Positions 15,850-24,716 of a DNA stretch of 64,000 bases are shown piece after piece. The translations under genes and the position numbers were made by a program. Every line of letters starts with the position of its first letter. Within the stretch, counting starts at the first letter, position 1. This stretch comes from Streptomyces sp. NBC_01463 (GTDB lineage: Bacteria; Actinomycetota; Actinomycetes; Streptomycetales; Streptomycetaceae), in the NCBI GenBank assembly GCA_036227345.1, contig CP109468.1, positions 1,426,001 through 1,490,000 on the forward strand, in the 5' to 3' direction. The notes beneath the pieces were generated by a model. The model made no database searches. It was given only the letters and a program-made list of their open reading frames with translations, and had not been told where the DNA came from.

Positions 15850-16752
15850 ATGTACGACCCCGCGCAGCTGCGCACCTTCCTCGCCGTCGCCCAGACGCTG
15901 AGCTTCACCGCGGCCGCCCGCCGGCTCGGGGTGCGGCAGTCCACGGTCAGCCAGCACGTGCGGCGGCTGGAGGACGCCACCGGGCGTCAGCTGTTCACCC
16001 GGGACACGCACCGGGTCGATCTCACGGTGGACGGCGAGGCGATGCTCGGCTTCGCCCGGACGATCCTGGAGGCCCACGAGCGGGCGTCGGCCTTCTTCAC
16101 CGGGACCCGGCTGCGCGGGCGGCTGCGCTTCGGGGCGTCGGAGGACTTCGTGCTGACCCGGCTGCCGGAGATCCTCCAGTCGTTCCGCCGGGACCATCCG
16201 GAGGTCGAGCTGGAGCTGACCGTGGAGCTGTCGGGGACGCTGCACCAGCGGCTGGCGGCCGGCCGGCTCGACCTGGTGCTAGCCAAGCGGCGGACCGGGG
16301 ACACCCACGGGGAGCTGGTCTGGCAGGACGCGCTGGTCTGGATCGGTGCGCCGAGGCTGCGGATCGATCCGGACCGTCCGGTGCCGCTGATCCTGTTCCC
16401 GCCGCCGGGCATCACCCGGGCCCGGGCGCTGGAGGTGCTGGAGGAACAGGGCCGTTCCTGGCGGGTGGCGTGCACGAGCGGCAGCCTCAGCGGGCTGGTC
16501 GCGGCCGCTCACGCGGGGCTCGGCGTGATGGCGCACAGCCGCGGCCTGGTGCCCCCGGGGCTGGCCCCGGTGACGGCGCGGGCGGGGCTGCCGGACCTCG
16601 GCGACGTGGACTTCGTGCTGCTGCACGGCCGCCGGCGGGACGGTGCGCAGCAGGCCGCGGACGCGCTGGCGGCGGCGATCCTGGCGGGCGGCGACCGGCT
16701 GATCCGTCCGCCGCGCGGAATCGGTCCGATCAGTGCGCGGGACCGCGCATGA
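15850..16752 (+). CDS. LysR family transcriptional regulator
   Basis: 300 residues. The N-terminal helix-turn-helix is LRTFLAVAQTLSFTAAARRLGVRQSTVSQHVRRLEDATG, followed by a LysR substrate-binding domain (RLRFGASEDFVLTRLPEILQSFRRDHPEVELEL). It is divergent from the bile acid:sodium symporter-family gene, with 109 bp between the starts, the classic LysR arrangement for regulating a transporter. No ribosome site precedes ATG 15850, consistent with a leaderless mRNA. Confidence 0.94.
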   Translation: MYDPAQLRTFLAVAQTLSFTAAARRLGVRQSTVSQHVRRLEDATGRQLFTRDTHRVDLTVDGEAMLGFARTILEAHERASAFFTGTRLRGRLRFGASEDFVLTRLPEILQSFRRDHPEVELELTVELSGTLHQRLAAGRLDLVLAKRRTGDTHGELVWQDALVWIGAPRLRIDPDRPVPLILFPPPGITRARALEVLEEQGRSWRVACTSGSLSGLVAAAHAGLGVMAHSRGLVPPGLAPVTARAGLPDLGDVDFVLLHGRRRDGAQQAADALAAAILAGGDRLIRPPRGIGPISARDRA

Positions 16753-17073
16753 CGGGCTGCGGGGCGGGGGAGAATAGGCGGTACGCGGCGGCCCCCGGCG
16801 GTCCGGCCCGGCCCGGCAGGTCCAGACAGATGCGGACCGATCCCCCGTACCCGTACAGAACCCGGTGATCGCGGCGTACAGATTCGGTGGAGATTCCCGC
16901 GCGAGCTACTTACTCCTTGGTCAGAAGCACGCCCGGGCCTTGCCCATCTGGCCGGATTTCAGCACCTGACCAGTGCAGATGCCACCTGGTCCGGACACCT
17001 CCGGGCTCTCCCGCGGCGGCGTCCGGTGGGGTAGCGTCACGGCGCTGTGCGGAGCGCCACAAGGAGCAGGTCA
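16753..17073 (+). other. Gene-free spacer before the acyl-CoA synthetase
   Basis: 321 bases with no supported gene; the reading frames here lack coding signature. TAGCGT at 17032-17037 could be a -10 box, but I found no matching -35. AAGGAG at 17061-17066 is the ribosome site of the next gene. Confidence 0.5.
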
Positions 17074-18897
17074 TTGCGTGAGTTCACTGTCCCACCCATG
17101 GCGGCCGCGCCCCACGTAGGCGGGCTCGCGGATGTCGTGTTCGACTACGCCGAGGAGGATCCGCACCGGGTCGCGCTCGGCCGGAAAGACACGGACGGCC
17201 GTTGGCGGGACGTCACATCGGCGACGTTCCGCGACGAGGTGCTGGCACTGGCCAAGGGGCTGATCGCACACGGGGTGCGGTTCGGCGACCGGGTCGCCCT
17301 GATGTCCCGCACCCGGTACGAGTGGACCCTCTTCGACTTCGCCCTGTGGGCGGTCGGCGCGCAGTCCGTACCGGTCTATCCGACGTCCTCGGCCGAGCAG
17401 GTCCTGTGGATGCTGCACGACGCCGAGGTGTCGGCCGTGATGGTCGAGCACGAGGACCACGCGATGACGATCGCCTCGGTGATCGACCGGCTGCCGCAGC
17501 TGAAGCGGCTGTGGCAGCTGGACGCCGACGCGGTGACGGAACTGGTCGAGGCCGGCGCCCATGTCGAGGACGAGGTCGTGCACCGGCACCGGCGCGCGGT
17601 GACGCCCGACTCGGTGGCGACCGTCATCTACACCTCGGGCACGACGGGACGCCCGAAGGGCTGTGTGATCACGCACGCCAACTTCATGTTCGAGACGGAG
17701 ACGATGGCCTCCCGCTGGGAGTCGGTCTTCCACTCGAAGCCGGGTGACGAGGCCTCGACGCTGCTCTTCCTCCCGCTGGCGCACGTCTTCGGGCGGATGG
17801 TGGAGGTCACGGCGATCCGCGGCCGGGTGAAGCTGGGCCATCAGCCGGAGCTGTCGGCGAAGGCGCTGATGCCGGACCTGGTGACGTTCCGGCCCACGTT
17901 CATCCTGGCGGTGCCGTACATCTTCGAGAAGGTCTTCAACGGTGCCCGGCGCAAGGCCGAGGCGGAGGGCCGGGTCGGCCCGTTCGACAAGGCCGTGGAC
18001 ATCGCGGTGAAGTACGCGGAGGCGATGGAGGCCCGGGCGTTCGGCACGGGCCCCGGTCCGTCGGCCGGGCTGCGGATGCAGCACCAGTTCTTCGAGAAGG
18101 TCGTGTACAAGAAGGTCCGCGAGGCGATGGGCGGCCGGATCCGGCACGCCATGTCCGGCGGCTCCGGCATGGAGCGGCAGCTCGGGCTGTTCTTCGCGGG
18201 TGCGGGCGTGACCGTGTACGAGGGGTACGGGCTGACCGAGTCGACGGCCGCGGCCACCGCGAATCCGCCGGAGCGCACCCGGTACGGCACGGTGGGGCAG
18301 CCGATCCCCGGCACGACCGTGCACATCGCCGAGGACGGCGAGATCTGGGTGTACGGGCGCAACGTGTTCTCCGGGTACCTGGGCGACCCGAAGTCCACCG
18401 ACGCGGTGCTGAACGACGGCTGGCTGTCCACCGGGGACATCGGGGCGCTGGACGAGGACGGCTATCTGACGATCACCGGCCGGAAGAAGGAGATCCTGGT
18501 GACGTCCGGCGGCAAGAGCGTCTCGCCGGCCGGTCTGGAGGAGCGGGTGCGGGCGCATCCGCTGGTGGCGCAGTGCATCGTGGTCGGTAACGACCGGCCG
18601 TACATCGCGGCCCTGGTCACCGTGGACCAGGAGTCCGTGGAGCACTGGCTCGCCATGCAGGGCCGCCAGCCGATGTCCCCGGGCGACCTGGTGCGGGACC
18701 CGGATCTGGAGATGGAGGTCCGGCGGGCGGTGGTGGCCGCGAACACGGCGGTCTCGCAGGCCGAGTCGATCCGTACGTTCCGGATCCTGGCCCACCAGTT
18801 CACCGAGGAGCACGGTCTGCTGACTCCGTCGCTGAAGCTGAAGCGCAAGGCGATCGAGACGGCGTACGCGGCCGAGGTGGACGCGCTCTACCGCTGA
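17074..18897 (+). CDS. Long-chain fatty-acid--CoA ligase (AMP-forming)
   Basis: 607 residues. The AMP-binding signature YTSGTTGRPKGCVITH is near residue 195, YEGYGLTESTAA near 390, and the hinge/adenylation motif WLSTGDIGALDEDGYLTITGRKKE near 455. It activates fatty acids to acyl-CoA for degradation or lipid synthesis. The start is TTG 17074, seven bases after AAGGAG; the resulting N-terminus LREFTVPP matches the usual MREFxxPxL start of Streptomyces FadD proteins. It stands alone in its transcription unit. Confidence 0.93.
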   Translation: MREFTVPPMAAAPHVGGLADVVFDYAEEDPHRVALGRKDTDGRWRDVTSATFRDEVLALAKGLIAHGVRFGDRVALMSRTRYEWTLFDFALWAVGAQSVPVYPTSSAEQVLWMLHDAEVSAVMVEHEDHAMTIASVIDRLPQLKRLWQLDADAVTELVEAGAHVEDEVVHRHRRAVTPDSVATVIYTSGTTGRPKGCVITHANFMFETETMASRWESVFHSKPGDEASTLLFLPLAHVFGRMVEVTAIRGRVKLGHQPELSAKALMPDLVTFRPTFILAVPYIFEKVFNGARRKAEAEGRVGPFDKAVDIAVKYAEAMEARAFGTGPGPSAGLRMQHQFFEKVVYKKVREAMGGRIRHAMSGGSGMERQLGLFFAGAGVTVYEGYGLTESTAAATANPPERTRYGTVGQPIPGTTVHIAEDGEIWVYGRNVFSGYLGDPKSTDAVLNDGWLSTGDIGALDEDGYLTITGRKKEILVTSGGKSVSPAGLEERVRAHPLVAQCIVVGNDRPYIAALVTVDQESVEHWLAMQGRQPMSPGDLVRDPDLEMEVRRAVVAANTAVSQAESIRTFRILAHQFTEEHGLLTPSLKLKRKAIETAYAAEVDALYR

Positions 18898-19054
18898 TCC
18901 GCCCCGCTTCCGCGCCCGGCGCGCCGGACGTGCCGCTCCGGCGGGGCCCGCGGTAGTACCGTTCCGATGAATCCGGCCCCGGACGGGAATGTGCGGGCCG
19001 TCTTGATCGTTCAAACGGGAAGTCCCACCCCCACAACGTAAGGATCGACCGCTC

Positions 19055-19891
19055 GTGAGCCAGGCCCCCTCCCTCACCCTCAACAATGGCGTCGAGATGC
19101 CGCAGCTCGGTTTCGGAGTCTGGCAGGTGCCGGACGACGAGGCCACGGCGGCGGTCGCCACGGCCATCGAGTCCGGGTACCGGAGCATCGACACCGCCGC
19201 GATCTACGGCAACGAGGCGGGCACCGGCAAGGCCATCGCCGCCTCCGGTGTCTCCCGTGACGAGCTCTTCGTGACGACGAAGCTCTGGAATTCCGAGCAG
19301 GGGTACGACTCGACGCTCCGCGCCTTCGACGCCTCGCTCGACAAGCTGGGCCTCGACTACGTGGACCTCTACCTCATCCACTGGCCCGTCCCGGCCAAGG
19401 ACGCCTACGTCGACACGTACCGGGCGTTCGAGAAGATCTACGCCGACGGCCGCGCGAAGGCCATCGGTGTGTCGAACTTCCTCCCCGAGCACCTGGAGCG
19501 CCTCCTCGGCGAGACCTCCGTCGTGCCGGTGCTCAACCAGATCGAGCTGCACCCGCAGCTCCAGCAGGCCGAGTCCCGCGCGCTGCACGCCGAGCACGGC
19601 ATCGCGACCGAGGCCTGGTCGCCGCTGGGTTCCGGCAAGGGCCTCCTGGAGGTCCCGACGGTCGTCGCGGTCGCGCAGAAGCACGGCCGCACCCCGGCCC
19701 AGGCGGTGCTGCGCTGGCACCTGCAGACGGGCAACGTGGTGATCCCCAAGTCCGTGACGCCGTCGCGGATCGCGGAGAACATCGATGTGTTCGGCTTCGA
19801 GCTGGACGCCGACGACCTGGCCGCGTTCGCGGCGCTCGACGAGGGCAAGCGCCTGGGTGCGCACCCGGGCGAGTTCAACCTCGGCGCCTGA
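19055..19891 (+). CDS. Aldo/keto reductase
   Basis: 278 residues, a full-length NADPH-dependent aldo/keto reductase of the 2,5-diketo-gluconate reductase type. The catalytic tetrad is visible: Asp46 and Tyr51 (SIDTAAIYGNE), Lys76 (VTTKLWN) and His109 (LIHWP). VIPKSVTPSRIAENIDVF is the NADPH-binding signature. It reduces aldehydes or ketones with unknown natural substrate. The GTG at 19055 is preceded by AAGGA at 10 nt. A strong hairpin follows at 19922-19954. Confidence 0.94.
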   Translation: MSQAPSLTLNNGVEMPQLGFGVWQVPDDEATAAVATAIESGYRSIDTAAIYGNEAGTGKAIAASGVSRDELFVTTKLWNSEQGYDSTLRAFDASLDKLGLDYVDLYLIHWPVPAKDAYVDTYRAFEKIYADGRAKAIGVSNFLPEHLERLLGETSVVPVLNQIELHPQLQQAESRALHAEHGIATEAWSPLGSGKGLLEVPTVVAVAQKHGRTPAQAVLRWHLQTGNVVIPKSVTPSRIAENIDVFGFELDADDLAAFAALDEGKRLGAHPGEFNLGA

Positions 19892-19921
19892 GCCGTGCCG
19901 TCGCACCGCTGATCCACCCGT

Positions 19922-19954
19922 AACCGCCGTCCGGCCCGTGGCCGGGCGGCGGTT
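19922..19954 (+). terminator. Hairpin terminator of the aldo/keto reductase
   Basis: Arms 19922-19936 and 19940-19954 pair over 15 positions, one a G-U wobble, around a 3-nt loop. The stem ends in AACC/GGTT and is followed by TTCG. It separates the reductase from the lectin gene. Confidence 0.6.
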
Positions 19955-19975
19955 CGCCGTACGAAGGGACCGGAC

Positions 19976-20452
19976 ATGACCGGGGACACCGCGCCCGTCG
20001 TCGGGGCGGGGCCGCACCGGCTGCGCAACGTGGGCAGCGGGCTGGTGCTGGAGGTGCGGGACGCGGCCAAGGGCGGCGGCGCGCCGGTGCAGCAGAACGA
20101 CGCCGACGGCTCGGCGGCCCAGCTCTGGGAGTTCGCCCCGGTCCACGAGGGCGCCGCCCTGCACCATGTGGTCAACGTCCACAGCGGCAAGCGGCTGGAC
20201 GTGCGCGGCGCGTCCACGGAGAACGGCGCCGTGGTCCAGCAGTGGCGGGCGAACAACTTCGGCGCCCAGGAGTGGCTGGTCGAACGCCATCTGGAGGCGC
20301 CGGGCACGGTGACACTGGTCAGCTTCGTCAGCGGACTGGTCCTGGAGGTCGCCGACGGCAGCACGGTGCGGGGTGCGCCCGTGCGGCAGTGGGAGGACAC
20401 CGACTCCCCCGGCCAGTGGTGGCGGCTGGAGCCGGTGTCCGGCACGTCCTGA
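19976..20452 (+). CDS. Ricin-type beta-trefoil lectin domain protein (RICIN)
   Basis: 158 residues forming one beta-trefoil. Repeated units SGLVLEVRDAAKGGGAPVQQ, SGKRLDVRGASTENGAVVQQW and SGLVLEVADGSTVRGAPVRQW show the QxW pattern of carbohydrate-binding ricin B domains. There is no signal peptide and no attached catalytic domain, so it appears to be a cytoplasmic or unconventionally exported lectin. It begins 84 nt after the aldo/keto reductase, behind a terminator-like hairpin. Function beyond sugar binding is unknown. Confidence 0.88.
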   Translation: MTGDTAPVVGAGPHRLRNVGSGLVLEVRDAAKGGGAPVQQNDADGSAAQLWEFAPVHEGAALHHVVNVHSGKRLDVRGASTENGAVVQQWRANNFGAQEWLVERHLEAPGTVTLVSFVSGLVLEVADGSTVRGAPVRQWEDTDSPGQWWRLEPVSGTS

Positions 20453-20464
20453 GGGACCCGGTGC

Positions 20465-21406
20465 TCAGGCGCGGCGGCCCAGGTGGACCGTGCGGGCCAG
20501 CAGCAGGAAGGTGTCCGGGCGCTGACGCAGCCCGGCCGGGTCCTCCGGGTCGAGCAGCCGGTCCAGGACGGCGTGGTCGTCGGCTTCGAGCCGGTCGGCC
20601 AGCCCGTCGCGGCGGCGGGTGAACTCGGCGATGACGTGGTCGCGCGCCACGTCGCCGAGCGGTGCGGGAAGGTCGAGCAGGAAGCTGCGGGTGCCCTGCG
20701 GCGTCAGACCGACCGCGGCGAACAGGGCCGCCCAGTCCTCGTTCTCCCGCCGGGCGTCCGGCAGGTCCGCGCGCATCTCCTCGAAGAGCTCGGCCTGCAC
20801 CGCCTCCATCCTGGCCTCCAGCCCGGGCCGGCCGAAGCCTAGGTCGCGCGGGAGCTGGCGCGGCTGCAGTCCGCCCTCGACGAGGGCGACCGTGCCACCG
20901 GGGCGCAGCAGCGCGGCGAACCCGGCCAGCACGGCGCGCTGGTCGCCCATGTGGTGCAGCGCGTTGCCCGCCCAGATCAGGTCCGCCTGCCCCAGCTCCG
21001 CGAGCGCGTCCGGGATGTCGGCGTGCAGCGTGGTGACCCGGCCGCCGAGCCCGAGCCGCTCGGCGCGGTCGCGGGTGCGCTCCAGCAGGGCCGGGGTGCT
21101 GTCGACGGCGACGACCTCCGCCTCGGGGAACGCCTCGGCGAGCAGGCAGGAGATCACGCCGGGACCGCTGCCGATGTCCAGGACCCTGCGGACCTTCGGC
21201 GCATCCGGCAGTCCGGCGATCCAGCGGGCCGCCTCCGTGTACTGCTCGCTGCTGAGTTCGGCGTTCTGCTCCAGCAGCGGAGCCATGACGTCCCAGTCGG
21301 GGGCGGCCGGATCGTGGTGGTGCGCGTGCGCGTGCGCGGTGCCGTGGTGGCCGTGCTCGCTGCTCTGGTGGCCGTGGTGGTGACCGTGCCCGGTGTGGTT
21401 GCTCAT
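20465..21406 (-). CDS. SAM-dependent methyltransferase with histidine-rich N-terminus
   Basis: 313 residues. A class I methyltransferase fold is shown by VLDIGSGPGVISCLLAEAFPEAEVVAVDS (motif I and II), the acidic loop DIPDALAELGQADLIWAGNALHHMGD and LLRPGGTVALVEGG. The first 31 residues contain 14 histidines, a likely metal-binding tail not part of the fold. The start is ATG 21406; the longer frame upstream overlaps the AraC gene region and is not supported. The substrate is unknown. Confidence 0.87.
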   Translation of the reverse strand: MSNHTGHGHHHGHQSSEHGHHGTAHAHAHHHDPAAPDWDVMAPLLEQNAELSSEQYTEAARWIAGLPDAPKVRRVLDIGSGPGVISCLLAEAFPEAEVVAVDSTPALLERTRDRAERLGLGGRVTTLHADIPDALAELGQADLIWAGNALHHMGDQRAVLAGFAALLRPGGTVALVEGGLQPRQLPRDLGFGRPGLEARMEAVQAELFEEMRADLPDARRENEDWAALFAAVGLTPQGTRSFLLDLPAPLGDVARDHVIAEFTRRRDGLADRLEADDHAVLDRLLDPEDPAGLRQRPDTFLLLARTVHLGRRA

Positions 21407-21426
21407 GCCCTCAGGTTCACCACACC

Positions 21427-22401
21427 TCAGCCAGGGGGCAAACTTTGTTGCCGGTCCGGCAAGCCGACGCCCCTGCGGTACTCCTGCGGGCTGACGCCCC
21501 TGACCCGTTTGAAAGCGGTGCTGAAGGCGAACGCCTGGCTGTAGCCGACCTGGTGCGCCACCGCCTCGACCGTCGCGTCCGTCTCCCGGAGCAGGTCCGC
21601 CGCGACGGCGAGCCGCCAGCCGGTCAGGTAGGCCATCGGGGGCTCCCCCACCAGCTCGGTGAAGCGGCGCGCGAGCCCGGCCCGGGAGACGCCGGTCCGG
21701 CCGGCCAGCGCGGACACCGTCCACGGGTGGGCCGGCTCGTTCTGGAGCAGCCGCAGCGCCTGCCCGACGACGGGATCACCCATGGCCCGGTACCAGGCGG
21801 GGGCCTCGGCTCCGGGCCGGGAGAACCAGGTGCGCAGGGCGTCGATCAGCAACAGGTCGAGCAGCCGGTCGAGCACCACGCTCTGCCCCGGCTCGTCCCG
21901 CGCGATCTCGGCGTCGAGCAGGTGCAGCAGCGGTCCGCTCCGGCCGCTGCCCGCGGGCAGGACGAGCAGCGGCGGCAGGGCGTCGAGGAGCCGTCCGCTG
22001 ATCTCGCCCTCCATCAGGTAGGTGCCGACGAGCATCACCGCCGAACCGTCCGGGGCGTTGCCCCAGGTGCGTACTCCCAGATCCATGGACTGGGACAGCG
22101 GCTCGCCGCGCAGGGTGGTGCAGACACCGCCGGGCCCGATCCGCGCGTGCGGCTCGGTGGCGGGCCGGCCGGCGACGGTGTACGGCTCCGGGCCGCGGGC
22201 GACCGCCAGGTCACCGGGCCCCAGCAGCACGGGCTCCGCCCCGCCCCCGGGCACGATCCACGCCTCGCCCGAGGTCACGGACATCAGACAGAGCGGGGCC
22301 CGGTCCTCGATCCGTACGGACCAGGGCGGTTCCATCACCATCCGCAGCAGGAAGGCGCCCCGGGCCCGCGGCCCGTCCAGCAGTCCGGCGAGTGCGTCCA
22401 T
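21427..22401 (-). CDS. AraC family transcriptional regulator with cupin sensor domain
   Basis: 324 residues. The N-terminal cupin-type sensor (LMSVTSGEAWIVPGGGAEPVLLGPGDLAVARGPEPYTV) is followed by a C-terminal double helix-turn-helix (WTVSALAGRTGVSRAGLARRFTELVGEPPMAYLTGWRL ... VGYSQAFAFSTAFKRVRGVSPQEYRR). ATG 22401 has TAGGCT (22414-22409, minus) 7 nt upstream, predicting a leaderless mRNA. It is divergent from an NmrA-like oxidoreductase, a common AraC/NAD-binding-protein pair in actinomycetes, and probably controls it. Confidence 0.93.
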   Translation of the reverse strand: MDALAGLLDGPRARGAFLLRMVMEPPWSVRIEDRAPLCLMSVTSGEAWIVPGGGAEPVLLGPGDLAVARGPEPYTVAGRPATEPHARIGPGGVCTTLRGEPLSQSMDLGVRTWGNAPDGSAVMLVGTYLMEGEISGRLLDALPPLLVLPAGSGRSGPLLHLLDAEIARDEPGQSVVLDRLLDLLLIDALRTWFSRPGAEAPAWYRAMGDPVVGQALRLLQNEPAHPWTVSALAGRTGVSRAGLARRFTELVGEPPMAYLTGWRLAVAADLLRETDATVEAVAHQVGYSQAFAFSTAFKRVRGVSPQEYRRGVGLPDRQQSLPPG

Positions 22402-22482
22402 GCGCAGCAGCCTAGACGCGTGCGTAGGGAGCTGAGCGGCTGAGGGATGGAGCGGGCGGTGCGGTCCGGGGAGTCTTGGGTC

Positions 22483-23349
22483 ATGACACGGAACACGGAG
22501 AACCAGAAGCAGGAAACGTACGGTGCGCGGCCGGTGCTGGTGACGAGCGGAACGGGCAAGACGGGCCGCCGGGTGGTGGAACGGCTGGCGGCACGCGGGG
22601 TGCCGGTGCGCTCCGGATCGCGCCGCGGCGATGTGCCCTTCGACTGGGCGGATCCGTCGGGGTGGGAGGCCGCGCTGAGCGGTGCGGAATCGGCGTACGT
22701 GGCGTACTACCCCGATCTGGCGGCGCCCGGTGCGCCGGAGGCGGTGACGGCCTTCGGGCGGATCGCCGGCCGGTGCGGGGTGCGGCGGCTGGTGCTGCTG
22801 TCGGGGCGGGGCGAGCCGCAGGCCGTGATCGCGGAGGAGGCGTTGCGCGCCGCGGCGGCCGAGGCCGAACTCACGGTGGTGCGCTCGGCGTTCTTCGCCC
22901 AGAACTTCAGCGAGGGTGCCCTGCTCGACGGTGTGCTCGGTGGTGAGGTGGTGTTCCCGGCGGGCGGGAGCGCCGAGCCGTTCGTGGACGTCGACGACCT
23001 GGCCGACGTGGTGGTCGCGGCCCTGTGCGGGGACGCCGGCGCGGGCGCGGTGCACGAGCTGACCGGCCCACGGGCGCTGACCTTCGCCGAGGTGGCCGCC
23101 GAGCTCACCGGCGTGACGGGACGACCGGTGCGCTATGCGGCGGTGACGGGACCTCAGTACGCGGACCTGCTGGCGCGGTACGGCGTCCCGGAGGACGAAG
23201 CGGGCTTCCTGGCGGCGCTGTTCACGTTCCTGCTGGACGGGCACAACGCGCCGGTGACGGACGGGGTGAAGCGGGTGCTGGGCCGGGACCCGAAGCCGTT
23301 CGCCGCCTTCGCCGCCGAGGCCGCGCGGGACGGGGCGTGGAAGGCGTAG
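22483..23349 (+). CDS. NAD(P)H-binding NmrA-like oxidoreductase
   Basis: 288 residues of the atypical short-chain dehydrogenase (NmrA/HSCARG-like) family: VTSGTGKTGRRVVERLAARG is the dinucleotide-binding loop, and VRSAFFAQNFSEG and EPFVDVDDLADV follow in the usual order. Such proteins bind NAD(P)H as redox sensors or reduce small substrates. ATG 22483 is preceded by GGGGAG. It is divergent from the AraC regulator with 81 bp between starts. Confidence 0.88.
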   Translation: MTRNTENQKQETYGARPVLVTSGTGKTGRRVVERLAARGVPVRSGSRRGDVPFDWADPSGWEAALSGAESAYVAYYPDLAAPGAPEAVTAFGRIAGRCGVRRLVLLSGRGEPQAVIAEEALRAAAAEAELTVVRSAFFAQNFSEGALLDGVLGGEVVFPAGGSAEPFVDVDDLADVVVAALCGDAGAGAVHELTGPRALTFAEVAAELTGVTGRPVRYAAVTGPQYADLLARYGVPEDEAGFLAALFTFLLDGHNAPVTDGVKRVLGRDPKPFAAFAAEAARDGAWKA

Positions 23350-23376
23350 GACGCGTGAACGGGGCGTGGGCCGCGG

Positions 23377-23862
23377 TCAGCTCGCCTTCCTGGCGAGGTC
23401 GGCGAGGAACTGCGGCACCCGGCCGGTACCGAAGTCGTAGAACCGTGCCCACGTCGGCTCGACCGCGATACGCGCCATCCGGTCGTACATGGCCCGGCAG
23501 TTCCGCTCGAACTCGGCCGCGTACTCGGCGTCGAAGTTCTTGCGCGCGGCCGCGAGGTACTCCGGAACCACCCCGTCCACGAGGGTGAGGTGGACGAGGC
23601 CACGCACCGACAGGGTCCTGGCCGAGCCGGGGCTGTCGCCGGCGTCGATGGTCAGGGCGACCTCTGGCCGGGCGGACAGCGCCGCCACCTTGGGCGCCGT
23701 GGCCGCGGTGGACATGACGATCTCGTCGCCGGTCCAGAAGATCCCGATCGGGACGACGCGCGGCAGCCCGTCGGGTCCGTTGTACGCCAGCCGCGCCATT
23801 GACGCCTGGCTCAGCAGTTCGTGGGCGTCGGCCATCTCCTGCGCGATCTGTTCGGGGTTCAT
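23377..23862 (-). CDS. Pyridoxamine 5'-phosphate oxidase family flavin/F420-binding protein
   Basis: 161 residues with the split-barrel fold: ARLAYNGPDGLPRVVPIGIFWTGDEIVMSTAATAPKVAALSARPEVALTID is the cofactor-binding core. Family members bind FMN or F420 and reduce diverse small molecules. ATG 23862 has GGAGGA 9 nt upstream; the frame extends to 23931 but without a ribosome site. It is convergent with the NmrA-like gene, only 27 nt apart. Confidence 0.86.
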   Translation of the reverse strand: MNPEQIAQEMADAHELLSQASMARLAYNGPDGLPRVVPIGIFWTGDEIVMSTAATAPKVAALSARPEVALTIDAGDSPGSARTLSVRGLVHLTLVDGVVPEYLAAARKNFDAEYAAEFERNCRAMYDRMARIAVEPTWARFYDFGTGRVPQFLADLARKAS

Positions 23863-24059
23863 GACGTGTCGTCCTCCGCTGTCGGGCGGCCGCTCGTGGC
23901 CGCTGTGTCCCTGGGACGGAGCAGCCGCCACGTTCTCGACATCCGCGGCCGGGCCGCCGCCCAGTCACTCACGGTAGCCGGACCGGCGCTTTCGGCTCGG
24001 CAGCCCCTCGCGCGTCGCCGTCGACCGGTCGCCGCACCGGGCATCTCGCATCCGCCGGC

Positions 24060-24587
24060 TCAGTCGCCGAGGATGCGCTCCCACAGCAGCCCGTCCCGCC
24101 AGCTCCCGTCGAGAAGGATCGAGGAGTGCGAGACGCCGTACGGGCTGAACCCGTTGCGGCGCAGCACCCGCTGCGACGGCAGGTTCTCCAGGTTGGTGGA
24201 CGCCTCGGCGCGGTGCAGGCCGAGTTCGTCGGTCATGACCCGGAGCACGAGCTCGACGGCACGACCGGCGTGACCCTGGTTCTGGGCGACGCTCGCCGTC
24301 CAGTATCCGACGGAGCCGCGGCGCAGGTGCGGCTGGGGCAGGATGGTCCCGACGGTGACCTGCCCGATCACCTGGTCGTCGCAGAGCACCACACCGGGCC
24401 AGACCGTTCCGGCGCGGTATCCGGCCAGCAGGCCCTCGATCCGCTCCGCCTGGCCCTCCGGCGTGAAGAAGCCCGCCGGCTGGGCCGGCTCCCACCGCCG
24501 GAACGCCTCGGCGTCCCGCGTCCGGTGGGCGGCGATCGGAGCGGCGTCGGCGGGCTCGATCAGGCGGATCCGGGTGCTGCTGCTCAT
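24060..24587 (-). CDS. GNAT family N-acetyltransferase (RimJ/RimL-like)
   Basis: 175 residues. Features include IRLIEPADAAPIAAHRTRD at the start, the acetyl-CoA-binding region QNQGHAGRAVELVLRVMTDELGLHRAEASTNLENLPSQRVLRRNGF and a ribosomal-protein-acetyltransferase style end. It transfers acetyl groups to an amine, possibly a protein N-terminus or small molecule. GAGGA precedes the ATG by 7 nt. Its neighbours offer no clear pathway. Confidence 0.9.
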   Translation of the reverse strand: MSSSTRIRLIEPADAAPIAAHRTRDAEAFRRWEPAQPAGFFTPEGQAERIEGLLAGYRAGTVWPGVVLCDDQVIGQVTVGTILPQPHLRRGSVGYWTASVAQNQGHAGRAVELVLRVMTDELGLHRAEASTNLENLPSQRVLRRNGFSPYGVSHSSILLDGSWRDGLLWERILGD

Positions 24588-24716
24588 GGGTCGGTCCTCG
24601 TCATGATGCGTCGAACGAAACGGCCGGGTCAGGGCCTGCCGTGCGGGCCGGCGCAGCGCCCCCGGCCATGATCGGCCGGACAGGGCCTGGACGAGCCCTC
24701 GGTGGCGCCCCTCGCC

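Noticed and set aside
14095..16245. 716-codon minus frame
   Set aside because: Shadow of fdhD, the bile acid:sodium symporter-family gene and lysR; no family features.
17071..19194. 707-codon minus frame
   Set aside because: Antisense to the acyl-CoA synthetase, which has clear motifs on the plus strand.
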